A stretch of 64,000 nucleotides of DNA from Acidimicrobiales bacterium. GTDB lineage: Bacteria > Actinomycetota > Acidimicrobiia > Acidimicrobiales > Aldehydirespiratoraceae. How positions within the stretch are numbered: the stretch's first letter is position 1; the number at the start of each line of letters is the position of its first letter. Below the pieces are notes generated by a model. That model was not told where the DNA came from. It did no database searches and was given only the letters and a program-made list of their open reading frames with translations. Below are positions 45,469 to 54,688 of the stretch, piece by piece. The DNA lies in NCBI GenBank assembly GCA_040219515.1, contig JAVJSI010000014.1, positions 1 to 64,000 on the forward strand, written 5' to 3'. The translations under genes were made by a program, and so were the position numbers.

Positions 45469-46116
45469 GTGCACCGTTCCCCCACGCCCGCCCGCCCGCC
45501 CGAGCGTCGTTCACGTCCGTTCCTGCTCGTTGTGCTCGCCCTGTTGGCGCTGTTCGCGGCCGCCTGCGGCGACGATTCCGGGGATGCGGGCAGCGGCGAC
45601 GGCGCGGGTGGCGAGACCACCGATGACACCTCGTCCTCCACCACACTGCCGTCGACCACCGCGCCGATCCCCGAGAGCGGTGAGGCACTCGACGTGATCC
45701 AGCTCAACATCGTGGAGTTCGGTGACGAGACTGCGGCGGGCTTCATCGAGATCGTGAACACGGGGGCCGAGAGCGTCTCCCTCGCCGGCGTCAATGTCTG
45801 CCAGTCCACCGTTTGCGTGGATCTGGCCGATGTCGCCGAGACCCTCGGCGCCGGCGAGGCCCTCCAGGTGCCGGCCGAAACGGTCGGGGGTCTCAATGTC
45901 GCCGGCGGTGAGGTGTCCGTGCACAGCGGCACCGACACCGCGTCGGCTGATGCGCTGCTGTCCTACGTGCAATGGGGCAGTGGCGGCTACGCCACCGCGG
46001 CGGTCGCGGTCGAGGCGGGCCTGTGGCCGTCGGTCGACGACTTCGTCACGCCCGACCCGGCCTACACCTCGATCGAATCCGGCGGCTTCGCGGCCGACCC
46101 CGAGGGCTGGAGCTGA
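45469..46116 (+). CDS. lipoprotein with lamin-tail-like domain
   Basis: 215 residues. Basic N-terminus, hydrophobic stretch F-L-L-V-V-L-A-L-L-A-L-F-A-A-A-C and lipobox Cys at about 33, then a Ser/Thr/Gly linker, then a beta-rich domain (G-F-I-E-I-V-N-T-G-A-E-S-V-S-L-A-G-V-N-V) resembling LTD domains of secreted proteins. GGAGG stands 8 nt before the GTG, and a TACCGT box at 45433-45438 could be its -10. The 229 nt upstream (45240-45468) hold no other gene; a TTGTGT/ACACAA inverted repeat lies at 45270-45290. Confidence 0.8.
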   Translation: MHRSPTPARPPERRSRPFLLVVLALLALFAAACGDDSGDAGSGDGAGGETTDDTSSSTTLPSTTAPIPESGEALDVIQLNIVEFGDETAAGFIEIVNTGAESVSLAGVNVCQSTVCVDLADVAETLGAGEALQVPAETVGGLNVAGGEVSVHSGTDTASADALLSYVQWGSGGYATAAVAVEAGLWPSVDDFVTPDPAYTSIESGGFAADPEGWS

Positions 46117-46123
46117 CAGCCGC

Positions 46124-47650
46124 TCAGTCGGCGAGCGTCGCGGCGAGCCGATTGCGGCGATCGTCGTCGTACCAGCGGGTGTCCAGACGGAGGGCCTCGC
46201 CGGCGTCCACGAGATGGCCGTCGGCACCGCGGATGGCGATCTGGTCGAGCCGGATCAGGCTCGGGTGCAGGACCCCCATCGCGTGACACAGGGCGCGAAG
46301 GTCGTGGCGGAATGATCGGATGTAGCCCGCGGCACGGACGGACTTGTCGGTGGGGTCGAGGCCGCGGGTGAGGCGCGGTGACTGGGTGGCCACGCCGGTC
46401 GGGCAGTGGCCGGTGTGACACTTCTGGGCCTGGATGCAGCCGACCGCCAGCATCGCTTCGCGGCCGACGTTGATCAGATCGACCCCCATCGCCATCGCGA
46501 TTGCGGCGTCGGGTACGAACCCGAGCTTTCCTGCACCGATGAAGGTCACGTCGTGGTGCAGGTCGCGACGGGCGAACGCATCGAACACGACGGGGAAGGC
46601 GTCGCGAAACGGCAGGGCCACGTGGTCGGAGAACACGAGCGGCGCGGCACCGGTACCCCCTTCGCCGCCGTCGACGGTGACGAAGTCGGGCCCGCGGTCC
46701 TTCGTCGCCATCTCGGCTGCCAACTCGTCCCAGAACCGCGGGTCGCCGACGGCGCTCTTGACCCCGACGGGCACGCCAGTGGCGTCGGCGATGCGCTCGA
46801 CGAAGTCGATGAGACCGGCGATGTCGTTGAAGTCCACGTGTCGGCTCGGACTGTGGACGGTCACACCCACCGGCACACCGCGAGCCGCGGCGATCTCCCT
46901 GGTCACCTTCGGTGCGGGGAGCACACCACCGAGGCCGGGCTTGGCGCCCTGACTCAGCTTCACCTCGATGGCCTTCACCTGGGTGTCGGCCATGGACTCG
47001 AGCAACGCATCGATCGAGAAGCGACCATCCGCATCGCGGGCGCCGAAGAGACCGGTGCCGATCTGGAAGACGAGATCACCGCCGCACCGGTGATGGCTGC
47101 TGATGCCCCCCTCGCCGGTGTTGTGGAGGCAACCCGCCAGCGACGCACCACGGTTGAGCGCCTCGACGGCCGGGCCGGAGAGGGAGCCGAAGCTCATCGC
47201 CGAGATGTTGATGATCGAGGCCGGTCGGAACGCGCCGGGTCGACCATTGCGCTCGCCGATGACCTTGGCCGAGGCGAGGTCGCTCAGCGGTTCCCGGTGG
47301 GCGACGCCGGCCCCGGTCTCGTCGTCACCGAGAGGAAACGGCGCGTGGCGAAAGATCGGGTAGCCGGGCGCGTCGAGTCGGTTGTCGGTGCCGAAGCCGA
47401 AGTAGGAGTTCTCCCCTTTGGCGTTCGAGTAGACCCACCGACGCTGATCCCGGCTGAAGGGCCGTTCCTCGTCGTTGTCGGTGACGATGTACTGCCGGAG
47501 TTCGGGTCCCAGCCGTTCGAGGAGGTAGCGGAAGTGGCCGACCACCGGAAAGTTGCGGAGGATCGCGTGACGGGTCTGCGTCAGGTCGTGGATCGCAATG
47601 ACGACGAGCAGGCCCGCCAGCGCGAGAAGGGTCCACAGCCACCAGGACAT
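46124..47650 (-). CDS. FMN-binding glutamate synthase-like protein, membrane anchored
   Basis: 508 residues. An N-terminal membrane helix (W-T-L-L-A-L-A-G-L-L-V-V-I-A-I) precedes the GltS FMN/2-oxoglutarate barrel: F-V-T-V-D-G-G-E-G-G-T-G-A-A-P and the cluster motif C-I-Q-A-Q-K-C-H-T-G-H-C-P-T-G-V-A for a [3Fe-4S] centre. No glutaminase domain, so ammonia or another donor would be needed; many such proteins have no proven glutamate synthase activity. TAGGTT lies 8 nt before the ATG. Confidence 0.88.
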   Translation of the reverse strand: MSWWLWTLLALAGLLVVIAIHDLTQTRHAILRNFPVVGHFRYLLERLGPELRQYIVTDNDEERPFSRDQRRWVYSNAKGENSYFGFGTDNRLDAPGYPIFRHAPFPLGDDETGAGVAHREPLSDLASAKVIGERNGRPGAFRPASIINISAMSFGSLSGPAVEALNRGASLAGCLHNTGEGGISSHHRCGGDLVFQIGTGLFGARDADGRFSIDALLESMADTQVKAIEVKLSQGAKPGLGGVLPAPKVTREIAAARGVPVGVTVHSPSRHVDFNDIAGLIDFVERIADATGVPVGVKSAVGDPRFWDELAAEMATKDRGPDFVTVDGGEGGTGAAPLVFSDHVALPFRDAFPVVFDAFARRDLHHDVTFIGAGKLGFVPDAAIAMAMGVDLINVGREAMLAVGCIQAQKCHTGHCPTGVATQSPRLTRGLDPTDKSVRAAGYIRSFRHDLRALCHAMGVLHPSLIRLDQIAIRGADGHLVDAGEALRLDTRWYDDDRRNRLAATLAD

Positions 47651-47658
47651 CGCCCGCC

Positions 47659-47664
47659 AACCTA
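47659..47664 (-). promoter_or_regulatory. -10 box TAGGTT of glutamate synthase-like gene
   Basis: Minus-strand TAGGTT, 8 nt before the ATG at 47650. Confidence 0.4.
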
Positions 47665-47690
47665 GCGCCCGGCGTCGCGTGCGAGCGGCG

Positions 47691-48206
47691 TCAGCGAGTT
47701 CGCTGGATCTCCCAGAGGTTCATGGTCTGACCGTGGACGAGTCGCTCCTCGGCCAGGCGGAACCCGAGCTTGTGGAGCGTCGCCTCGCTGCCCGTGTTCT
47801 CTGGATGCGCGACGGCGTGGACGAGATCGCCGGGGAAGCGGTCCCAGAGGTCGAGGAGGATGGCGTGGCCGGCCTCGGTGGCGTAGCCGTCGCGCCAGAA
47901 CCGGCGCGTGAGGGTGAACCCGAAGTCGACAGTCGCACCCTCGACGTCGAAGAGGCGCTGCAGTCCGGACTCGCCGATCAACGCGCCGGTCTCGGCCTCG
48001 CGGATGGACCACAGTCCCCAGCCTTCGGCCCGCCAGCACCGCTCGTTGGCGGCGAGCGCGGACTTGGTCTGGTCGCGGGTGCGCACCCCGCCGTCGACGT
48101 ATTCCATCACCGCCGGGTCGGCGTAGAGGGCACCGACCTCGTCGAGGTCGGCCGTGCTCAGCGGGAGCAGAATCGTTCGCTCTGTTCGTAGCAGTGGCGC
48201 GCTCAC
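47691..48206 (-). CDS. GNAT acetyltransferase (RimJ/RimL type)
   Basis: 171 residues. R-T-E-R-T-I-L-L-P-L start, G-L-W-S-I-R-E-A-E-T-G-A-L-I-G-E-S-G-L, then F-W-R-D-G-Y-A-T-E-A for acetyl-CoA binding and N-T-G-S-E-A-T-L-H-K-L-G-F. Acetylates an amine on a small molecule or protein N-terminus; substrate unknown. GTG start. Lies between the glutamate synthase-like gene and a divergent dioxygenase. Confidence 0.9.
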   Translation of the reverse strand: MSAPLLRTERTILLPLSTADLDEVGALYADPAVMEYVDGGVRTRDQTKSALAANERCWRAEGWGLWSIREAETGALIGESGLQRLFDVEGATVDFGFTLTRRFWRDGYATEAGHAILLDLWDRFPGDLVHAVAHPENTGSEATLHKLGFRLAEERLVHGQTMNLWEIQRTR

Positions 48207-48246
48207 TCTCTGATCGTGTCACTGTTGGGAGCGAAAGGGGAGCGCG

Positions 48247-49065
48247 ATGACGATCGAGGTCACGAAACTCAACGGCTACTTCGGTGCCGAGGTCGGCGGC
48301 ATCGACATGGCCGACGTCGATGATTCGACACGCGACGAGCTTCGCAAGGCGTGGCTCGACCACAAGGTCCTGGTCCTGCGCGACCAGGCGGTCACCATCG
48401 ACGAACACATCGCCTTCGGTCGGTTGTTCGGTGAGCTCGAGGTGCATCCGTTCACCGAAGGCATCGACGGCTACCCCGAGATCGTGAAGCTCGAGGCGGG
48501 CGGCGACAGCGGCAAGACCTTCGTCGCCGCCGGATGGCATTCCGATGTCACCTGGCGGGCCGAGCCGTCGATGGGGTCGATCCTGCGGGGCCGGGTCGTC
48601 CCTGCCGTCGGCGGCGACACGTGCTTCGCCGACGCGACCGCGGCCTACGAGCGGATGCCGCAGGATCTCAGGGACACCGTCGACGACGCCTACGCGATCC
48701 ACGACTACGCCAGGGTGTTCGGCGCCCGGGTGGCGCCCGAGGAGCAGGCGGCGATGCGCGAGAAGTATCCGCCGCAACGGCATCCGGTGATCCGCACCCA
48801 CCCGGAGACGGGCGCCCGGGGGATCTACACGAACATCGGGTTCACCTCCCACATCGACGGGATGGACGCCGACGAGTCGACCCGGACCCTTCGTCGACTC
48901 GAGCGCCAGATGATGGATCCCTCGATCCAGATCCGGGTGCGCTGGCGACCCGACACGTTCGTGATGTGGGACAACCGGGCCGTGCAGCACGCGGCCAGCA
49001 CCGACTTCCTCCCCGCCCACCGGATCATGGAGCGCGTCACCGTCATCGGCGACCGGCCCTTCTGA
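48247..49065 (+). CDS. TauD/TfdA family 2-oxoglutarate/Fe(II) dioxygenase
   Basis: 272 residues. The iron triad is H98-x-D100 (G-W-H-S-D-V-T-W) and H248 (V-Q-H-A-A-S), followed by the 2-oxoglutarate-binding Arg in A-H-R-I-M-E-R-V. It hydroxylates a small organic compound, often breaking C-S or C-O bonds after hydroxylation. GGGGAGCG precedes the ATG. First gene of the long plus-strand run to 57636. Confidence 0.9.
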   Translation: MTIEVTKLNGYFGAEVGGIDMADVDDSTRDELRKAWLDHKVLVLRDQAVTIDEHIAFGRLFGELEVHPFTEGIDGYPEIVKLEAGGDSGKTFVAAGWHSDVTWRAEPSMGSILRGRVVPAVGGDTCFADATAAYERMPQDLRDTVDDAYAIHDYARVFGARVAPEEQAAMREKYPPQRHPVIRTHPETGARGIYTNIGFTSHIDGMDADESTRTLRRLERQMMDPSIQIRVRWRPDTFVMWDNRAVQHAASTDFLPAHRIMERVTVIGDRPF

Positions 49066-49103
49066 TCGTGGCCGCTGACGGTGCACCGCGGGGAGCTGCG
49101 GTG

Positions 49104-50333
49104 ATGCCATGGGACGCGGCCGTACCCGACCCGGTCGGCGCGATCGCGGCGGACCGGGCGGCCCTGGGCGACACCTTCACCATGGTGAGCGGTGGGATGA
49201 CCTACCTGTTCCTTTTCTCGCCGGCCGGGGTGCGGGCCTTCTACGAGATCGAGGAATCGGTGGCGAGCAAGGGCATCGCCGACATGCGGATGTTGTCGAG
49301 AAAGGTGCCGGCCGACCTGTTCCTGGATCGCCGGACGATCCCCCACGAGATGTTCACCCGCGAGTTGGCTGCAGCCTTCGCGGACGAGGTGACGGCCGCG
49401 CTCGCGACGGAGCTGGCGCTACTCGGGGAACAGGGGGAGGTCGAGGTGTTCGACTTCACCCGACGGCTGGGCCACCGTTTCGGGCTGGCCAGCTGGGGCG
49501 GGCCGGGCGCGGCCGCGGAACCCCGCTTCCAACCGCTCGTCGAGGCGCTCGACGAGCTGGACGCGTCGGCCGCGTTCGTGACCCCCGAAGCCATGGCGGC
49601 GATCGCCGCCAACGACCATGCAGCGGAGCGCGCTGCGCTCGAGACGATTGCGTCGATCTACGAGCCGATCGTCGCCGACTACGACGCCGCGCCCACCGAC
49701 GGCATGTTCGGCACCATCGTCGGGCGCTGGGTGGACGCGCCGCAAAGGGTCCAGGGCATCGCCCACGACGTTGCGCTGGTGCACCTCGGCTCGATGTCGA
49801 ACCTCTTCGCCGCCGTCGGCTGGTCGATCGTCGATCTGGTGACCCGTCCGGACCTCGTCGAACGAGTCCGCGACGGCGACCGAGATCTCGCCACCCGCGC
49901 GGCGTTGGAGTCGATCCGCCTGGCGCAACGGTCGATCATGCTGCGCGAGGTCCTGCGGCCGACCAGGATCGAGGTCGACGGTACGGTGCACGACCTCGAG
50001 CCCGGCATCACGCTGGCCACCCTCTTGCCGTTGACCAACACCACCTCGGCGGCCGGCCTGGCGACCCATGACCCGCAGCGGTGGAACGGTCGACGCCTCG
50101 GTGACCACGCGGACCTGGCCGCCCGCGAGTTGGTCACCACGTTCGGGCACGGTGCGCACACGTGCCCGGCCCAACCGTTCTCGCTGCGGGTGATCGTCGA
50201 CACGCTGGTCGCGTTGGTGGGCACGTACGACCTCGAGCTGCGCGATCTCGACCCGCGGCCCCGACGAGGACAGATCGGCGGCGTGGCGAGGAGCGAGGAG
50301 CCGTGCCGGCTCGCCTATCGGCTGACCGCCTGA
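49104..50333 (+). CDS. cytochrome P450
   Basis: 409 residues. ExxR motif E269-S-I-R272 and haem-thiolate C354 in F-G-H-G-A-H-T-C-P-A, followed by Q-P-F-S-L-R. The expected I-helix acid/alcohol pair is not obvious. Soluble bacterial P450, substrate unknown; family closest in feel to CYP51/CYP7-like sequences. Starts at ATG 49104 behind GGGGAG; GTGs at 49101 and 49068 are alternatives. 38 nt after the dioxygenase. Confidence 0.85.
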   Translation: MPWDAAVPDPVGAIAADRAALGDTFTMVSGGMTYLFLFSPAGVRAFYEIEESVASKGIADMRMLSRKVPADLFLDRRTIPHEMFTRELAAAFADEVTAALATELALLGEQGEVEVFDFTRRLGHRFGLASWGGPGAAAEPRFQPLVEALDELDASAAFVTPEAMAAIAANDHAAERAALETIASIYEPIVADYDAAPTDGMFGTIVGRWVDAPQRVQGIAHDVALVHLGSMSNLFAAVGWSIVDLVTRPDLVERVRDGDRDLATRAALESIRLAQRSIMLREVLRPTRIEVDGTVHDLEPGITLATLLPLTNTTSAAGLATHDPQRWNGRRLGDHADLAARELVTTFGHGAHTCPAQPFSLRVIVDTLVALVGTYDLELRDLDPRPRRGQIGGVARSEEPCRLAYRLTA

Positions 50334-50386
50334 CGGATCGGGCCGCACCCGGTACGCTGAATGGGGTCGAAGAGAGGACACCATCA

Positions 50387-51679
50387 GTGGCTGATCCGGT
50401 GGTTTCACCGGCTGATCGCGAGGCCGAGGCCGAACCGCGAAGGGGCCCGCTCGACACTGCTGCCGGTGGCTACCTCCTCAGTCGTACGTCGGGTATCTCC
50501 CCATTCGAGATCCTGGCCGCCGGGCCGCGGGCATCGCGCTTCCTGCTGCGTTCGGCCACGAGAGGCCTACGGGGCGGCGACCGTGAACGGCCCGAGATCC
50601 CGACACGCATCCCGACGTGGAGCACTGCGTTCGGGGTGTGGGCCGACGAACTCGTGCTGGCCTTCATGGCCACCACCCGACTGTCGGCGTCCGACGACGA
50701 TTTCGCTCGGATCTCCGACGAGGTCACCGATGCGCTGGCGGCACTGGAGAAGGCCGGAGCCCTCGACGACCCGCGGGTTCTTCATCCTCGGCCGGAGGCG
50801 CCGACAGCCCGGATCGCGCCGGCTCGCTATCGCGGTCTGCGCTTCGAGCACCTCCAGTTCATGAGTGGCTACACGCCCGCGGTGCCGCTTCCCGGCACCA
50901 CCCGCTGGATGTCGGTGACCACGAACCAGACGGTGCACGCCTATGTGCTGCGCCACCCCACACCGCGGCCGTGGGTCGTGCAGCTCCACGGGTTCGGCAT
51001 GGGCAAGGAGAGCGACGTCGTTGCGCTGCGGGCCCGTCACCTGTTCAGCGATCTCGGTGTCAACGTCATCCAGCCGGTGTTCCCGGGCCACGGTCCGCGG
51101 GCCGAGGTCGGCGGCGAAGACGCGCTGACCATGGACTATCTGAACAACGTCCACGCCGTGAGCCAGGCCATCTCCGACGTGCGACAGGTCATCTCGTGGA
51201 TCGAGGCGACCGATCCCGACGCCGGACCCGTCGCCGTCCACGGTGTCTCGATGGGTGGCTATCTCGCCGCCCTGCTGGCCGGTCTCGACGAGCGTGTCGG
51301 GTGCGTCATCAGCGGGGTGCCGACCGTCGACCTCTCCTGGGTGATGAACCGCCATCTCCCCGAGGACGACCGGGTGCTGGCCGACGAGTACCGGCTGCTG
51401 GGCGAGCGGGCGGCTCGCATCCACTCGGTCGTGTCGCCTCTGGCCCTCGACCCGCTGGTTCCCCACGATCGCCGGTTCGTCTATGCCGGTGTGGCCGACC
51501 GAATGGCAACGCCCGGCGAGGCGTATCGCCTGTGGGTGCACTGGGAACAGCCATCGGTGCTCTGGTATCGCGGCGCCCACGTCGCGTTCGCGTGGTCGCG
51601 CGAGGTGCGGTCGTTCATCGATCGGGCCCTGCGGTCGTCGGGCTACGCGAGCGTCACGCGCGAGCGGGCGGCGTCGTGA
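50387..51679 (+). CDS. alpha/beta hydrolase with N-terminal extension
   Basis: 430 residues. After about 190 residues of helical N-terminus comes an alpha/beta-hydrolase core: W-V-V-Q-L-H-G-F-G-M-G, nucleophile elbow V-H-G-V-S-M-G-G, and late acid/His in Y-A-G-V-A-D-R-M and Y-R-G-A-H-V-A-F. Role unknown; a lipase or acyl-transfer role fits the following WS/DGAT gene, which it overlaps by GTGA. GTG 50387 with AGAGAGGA upstream; TACGCT at 50352-50357 may be a promoter. Confidence 0.82.
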   Translation: MADPVVSPADREAEAEPRRGPLDTAAGGYLLSRTSGISPFEILAAGPRASRFLLRSATRGLRGGDRERPEIPTRIPTWSTAFGVWADELVLAFMATTRLSASDDDFARISDEVTDALAALEKAGALDDPRVLHPRPEAPTARIAPARYRGLRFEHLQFMSGYTPAVPLPGTTRWMSVTTNQTVHAYVLRHPTPRPWVVQLHGFGMGKESDVVALRARHLFSDLGVNVIQPVFPGHGPRAEVGGEDALTMDYLNNVHAVSQAISDVRQVISWIEATDPDAGPVAVHGVSMGGYLAALLAGLDERVGCVISGVPTVDLSWVMNRHLPEDDRVLADEYRLLGERAARIHSVVSPLALDPLVPHDRRFVYAGVADRMATPGEAYRLWVHWEQPSVLWYRGAHVAFAWSREVRSFIDRALRSSGYASVTRERAAS

Positions 51680-53061
51680 AGCGGCTGTCGGGTCTGGACA
51701 CTGCGTTCCTGACGTCGGAGACGAAGCAGTGGCCGGCCCACGTGGCCTGCATCACCATCTTCGACCCGGCCGAGATCGCGGGCGGATTCAGCATCGATGT
51801 GCTGAAGCGCTCTTTCGCCAGCCGTCTCAACCAGCTGCCGCCGCTGCGGTGGCGGGTCATCGAGTCCCAACTCGGGCTGACGGCGCCGCACTGGATCGAA
51901 GACCCCGAGTTCGATCTCGACTGGCACATTCGCCGGATGCCGGTGCCGTCGCCCGGTGGTCGCGAGGATCTGGCGTCCACCGCCGAGGACATCTATCGGC
52001 ATCGTCTCGACCGCCGTCGTCCGCTCTGGGAGCTCTGGGTGCTCGACGGGCTGGCCGAGGGTCACGTCGCCCTGCTCTGGAAGATCCACCACGCCTGCAT
52101 CGACGGCATGGCCGGCGCCGGCATGCAGGAGATGATGTTCGACTCGGATCCCGACTGGCGTCCTCCCGATGTCATCGAGGACGACGGATGGCGGTCCGAG
52201 AAGTTCCCGTCGGCTGCCGCGATCGCGCTCAGTTCGTTGCCGGCGATCGCCCGCTCGCACGTGCGCGCCTCGAAGGACATGGTGTCGATGATCCCGCGGC
52301 TGCCCCATGTCATTCGCAGCACCGGGGCGGCCATGCCTCAGGCGGTCCCCCGCACCCGGTTCAACGGGCCGGTCGGGCAGAAGCGGGCGTGGTCCTACAC
52401 GACGGTGTCGCTGAGCGAGATGAAGACGGTGAAGAACGCGTTCGGGGTGAAGCTCAACGACGTCTACGTGGCGATGATCTCGGGCGCACTCAAGCGCTAC
52501 CTCACCGACCGCGACGAGCTGCCGACCGACTCGCTCGTGGCCTCCATACCCGTGAGTGCCCGCCCCGATGGATCGGGCGGTACCGGCAACATGATCTCGG
52601 GCATGACGGCATCGCTCGCCACCGACCTCGACGACCCCGGCGCCCGACTGAAGGCGATCCACGAGAGCACCAGCGCATCCAAAGAGATGCAGGAGGCCAT
52701 GGGAGTCGACATGATGATGAGCCTCGCCGACGTGCCACCGCCGGCGATGATGGCGCTGGCCGCGCGGTTCTACGGCAAGACCCAGCTGGTCAAGCGAATC
52801 CCGCCGATGTTCAACGTCGTGATCTCCAACGTGCCGGGACCGCGCGAGCCGCTCTACAACCAGGGCGCACCGATCAAGGCGTTCCAGTCGATGGGCATCG
52901 TCTACGACGGCGCCGGACTGTTCATCGGCGCCATGAGCTACATGGACCAGATGGACATCGGCATTCTCAGCAGCGCCGACATGCTCGACAAACCCTTCGA
53001 GTTGGCCGACGACATCGCCGAGGAACTCCAGGCGCTGCTCGCGGTGGCGGGCGAGGCGTGA
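51676..53061 (+). CDS. wax ester synthase/diacylglycerol acyltransferase (WS/DGAT)
   Basis: 461 residues. Start L-S-G-L-D-T-A-F-L, catalytic motif H138-H139-A-C-I-D143-G, and C-terminal P-P-M-F-N-V-V-I-S-N-V-P-G-P. Transfers acyl groups from acyl-CoA to alcohols or diacylglycerol, making storage lipid. Common in lipid-storing actinobacteria. Joined to both neighbours by GTGA overlaps, so one transcript. Confidence 0.93.
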   Translation: MKRLSGLDTAFLTSETKQWPAHVACITIFDPAEIAGGFSIDVLKRSFASRLNQLPPLRWRVIESQLGLTAPHWIEDPEFDLDWHIRRMPVPSPGGREDLASTAEDIYRHRLDRRRPLWELWVLDGLAEGHVALLWKIHHACIDGMAGAGMQEMMFDSDPDWRPPDVIEDDGWRSEKFPSAAAIALSSLPAIARSHVRASKDMVSMIPRLPHVIRSTGAAMPQAVPRTRFNGPVGQKRAWSYTTVSLSEMKTVKNAFGVKLNDVYVAMISGALKRYLTDRDELPTDSLVASIPVSARPDGSGGTGNMISGMTASLATDLDDPGARLKAIHESTSASKEMQEAMGVDMMMSLADVPPPAMMALAARFYGKTQLVKRIPPMFNVVISNVPGPREPLYNQGAPIKAFQSMGIVYDGAGLFIGAMSYMDQMDIGILSSADMLDKPFELADDIAEELQALLAVAGEA

Positions 53062-53873
53062 CCCTCCGCACGGTTCTCACCACCGGTGCCAATGGCGGAC
53101 TGGGGCTCGCCACGGTCATCGAGATGGCGCGCCGTGGGCATCGTTCGGTGGGCACCGTGCGTTCCGACGCGAAGGCCGCGGAAGTGACGTCGGCCGCCCG
53201 GGCCGAGAGCGTCGATGTCGAGGTCGAGATCCTCGACGTCACCGACGCCGAGGCGGGAGCGGCTCTGATCGAGGCGGTGAAACCCGACGTGCTCGTGAAC
53301 AACGCGGGCTACATGCTCTATTCGGCGGTCGAGGAGGTCGAGGACGACGACGCCCGGGCCCTGCTCGAGACCATGGTGGTGGCGCCCATCCGGCTCGCCC
53401 GTCAGTCACTTCCCCACATGCGGGAGCGGGGTTGGGGCCGCATCATCCAGATCTCGTCATTGTCGGCCCGGGCGAGTTTCCCGCTCATGGGCTGGTACCA
53501 GGGGGCGAAACACGCACTCGAGGGCGTATCCGACGCCCTTCGCCTCGAGGTGGCGGCCGACGGCATCGCGGTCTCGCTCATCGAGCCGGGGGTGTTTCGC
53601 AGCGAACTCTCCGAGGAGTTCGTCGACCTGGAGGCTCACCGTGGCTCTCGTTACGAGAAGGCCTATGCCGCATCCCAGGAGATGTTCGGTCGTCTGGATC
53701 GGTTCATGACCGAACCCGAGACCGTGGCCAAGGTGATCGCGAAAGTGGCCGAATCGCGGGCGCCGAAGGCCCGCTATCCGGTCGGACTCGACGCCCAACT
53801 CCAGGTGCTCACCGGCACGCTGATGCCGACCGGTCTGCGCGACTTCGCCATTCGCAAGACATCCGGTCTCTGA
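53058..53873 (+). CDS. short-chain dehydrogenase/reductase
   Basis: 271 residues. T-G-A-N-G-G-L-G cofactor motif, N-N-A-G, catalytic S-S-L-S and Y-Q-G-A-K. Resembles 17-beta-hydroxysteroid/retinol-type dehydrogenases; substrate could be a fatty aldehyde or sterol. GTG start overlaps the WS/DGAT stop. Confidence 0.88.
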   Translation: MTLRTVLTTGANGGLGLATVIEMARRGHRSVGTVRSDAKAAEVTSAARAESVDVEVEILDVTDAEAGAALIEAVKPDVLVNNAGYMLYSAVEEVEDDDARALLETMVVAPIRLARQSLPHMRERGWGRIIQISSLSARASFPLMGWYQGAKHALEGVSDALRLEVAADGIAVSLIEPGVFRSELSEEFVDLEAHRGSRYEKAYAASQEMFGRLDRFMTEPETVAKVIAKVAESRAPKARYPVGLDAQLQVLTGTLMPTGLRDFAIRKTSGL

Positions 53874-53880
53874 CACGGGA

Positions 53881-54645
53881 ATGGGTATGAGCAACACCAG
53901 GCTGGACGGGAAGATCGCGCTCGTCACCGGGGGTGGTGGCGGGATCGGTGAGGCCCTGGTCGTGCGCCTGGCCGCTCGCGGCGCCCACGTGGTCGTGGCC
54001 GATGTCGACCTCGACCGGGCCGCCGAAGTGGCTGCGGCGGTCGACGGGAGCGCGTCGTCGTTCGACGTCGCCGATCGGGCCGCATGGGACCTCGCGGTCG
54101 CCGATCTCGTCGCCGAGCACGGTGGACTGGATCTCGTTGCCTTGAACGCGGGAGTGATGAGTCGCCCCAAGGGCGTCGACATGGCGGGTGACGATCCGCT
54201 CGAGTGGATGGCCCGACGCTACGACCTCGTGCGTTCGGTCAACCTCGACGGCGTCGCCTACGGGGTGATGGCGACCGTTCCGCATCTGGCCGCCGGGGGT
54301 GGCGGAGCCATCAGTGTGACGTCGTCGATGGCCGGGCTCGTCGCCCAACCCGAGGACCCGGTGTACTCGATGACGAAGCACGGCGTGATCGGGTTGGTCC
54401 GCAGTCTCGGCTCCACCCTCGCGGCCCGAGGCATCATGATCGGCACGGTGTGCCCGGCAGGGGTCGACACCTCGATGGTGCCACCCGACTTCCGGGCGGC
54501 CGGCTACTCGTTCGCGCCGCCCGACCATGTCGCCGGCGCGCTGGAGACGATTCTCGATTCGCCGGTGGGCGATGCCGGCGTGGTGTGGGTCACGATGAGC
54601 GTCGACGAACCGATCTGGCGCTACGAATTCGCCCCGCTGCGCTGA
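53881..54645 (+). CDS. short-chain dehydrogenase/reductase (paralogue A)
   Basis: 254 residues. T-G-G-G-G-G-I-G cofactor motif, D-V-D after beta 2 suggesting NAD(H), S-S-M and Y-S-M-T-K catalytic residues. The unusual core L-N-A-G-V-M-S-R-P and C-terminal R-Y-E-F-A-P-L-R recur almost unchanged in the SDR at 56881, so the two are duplicates with probably related substrates. Confidence 0.88.
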   Translation: MGMSNTRLDGKIALVTGGGGGIGEALVVRLAARGAHVVVADVDLDRAAEVAAAVDGSASSFDVADRAAWDLAVADLVAEHGGLDLVALNAGVMSRPKGVDMAGDDPLEWMARRYDLVRSVNLDGVAYGVMATVPHLAAGGGGAISVTSSMAGLVAQPEDPVYSMTKHGVIGLVRSLGSTLAARGIMIGTVCPAGVDTSMVPPDFRAAGYSFAPPDHVAGALETILDSPVGDAGVVWVTMSVDEPIWRYEFAPLR

Positions 54646-54688
54646 TGCCGGGAGTGGAGCGCGCAGCAGCGGGCGATTGACTGACTGC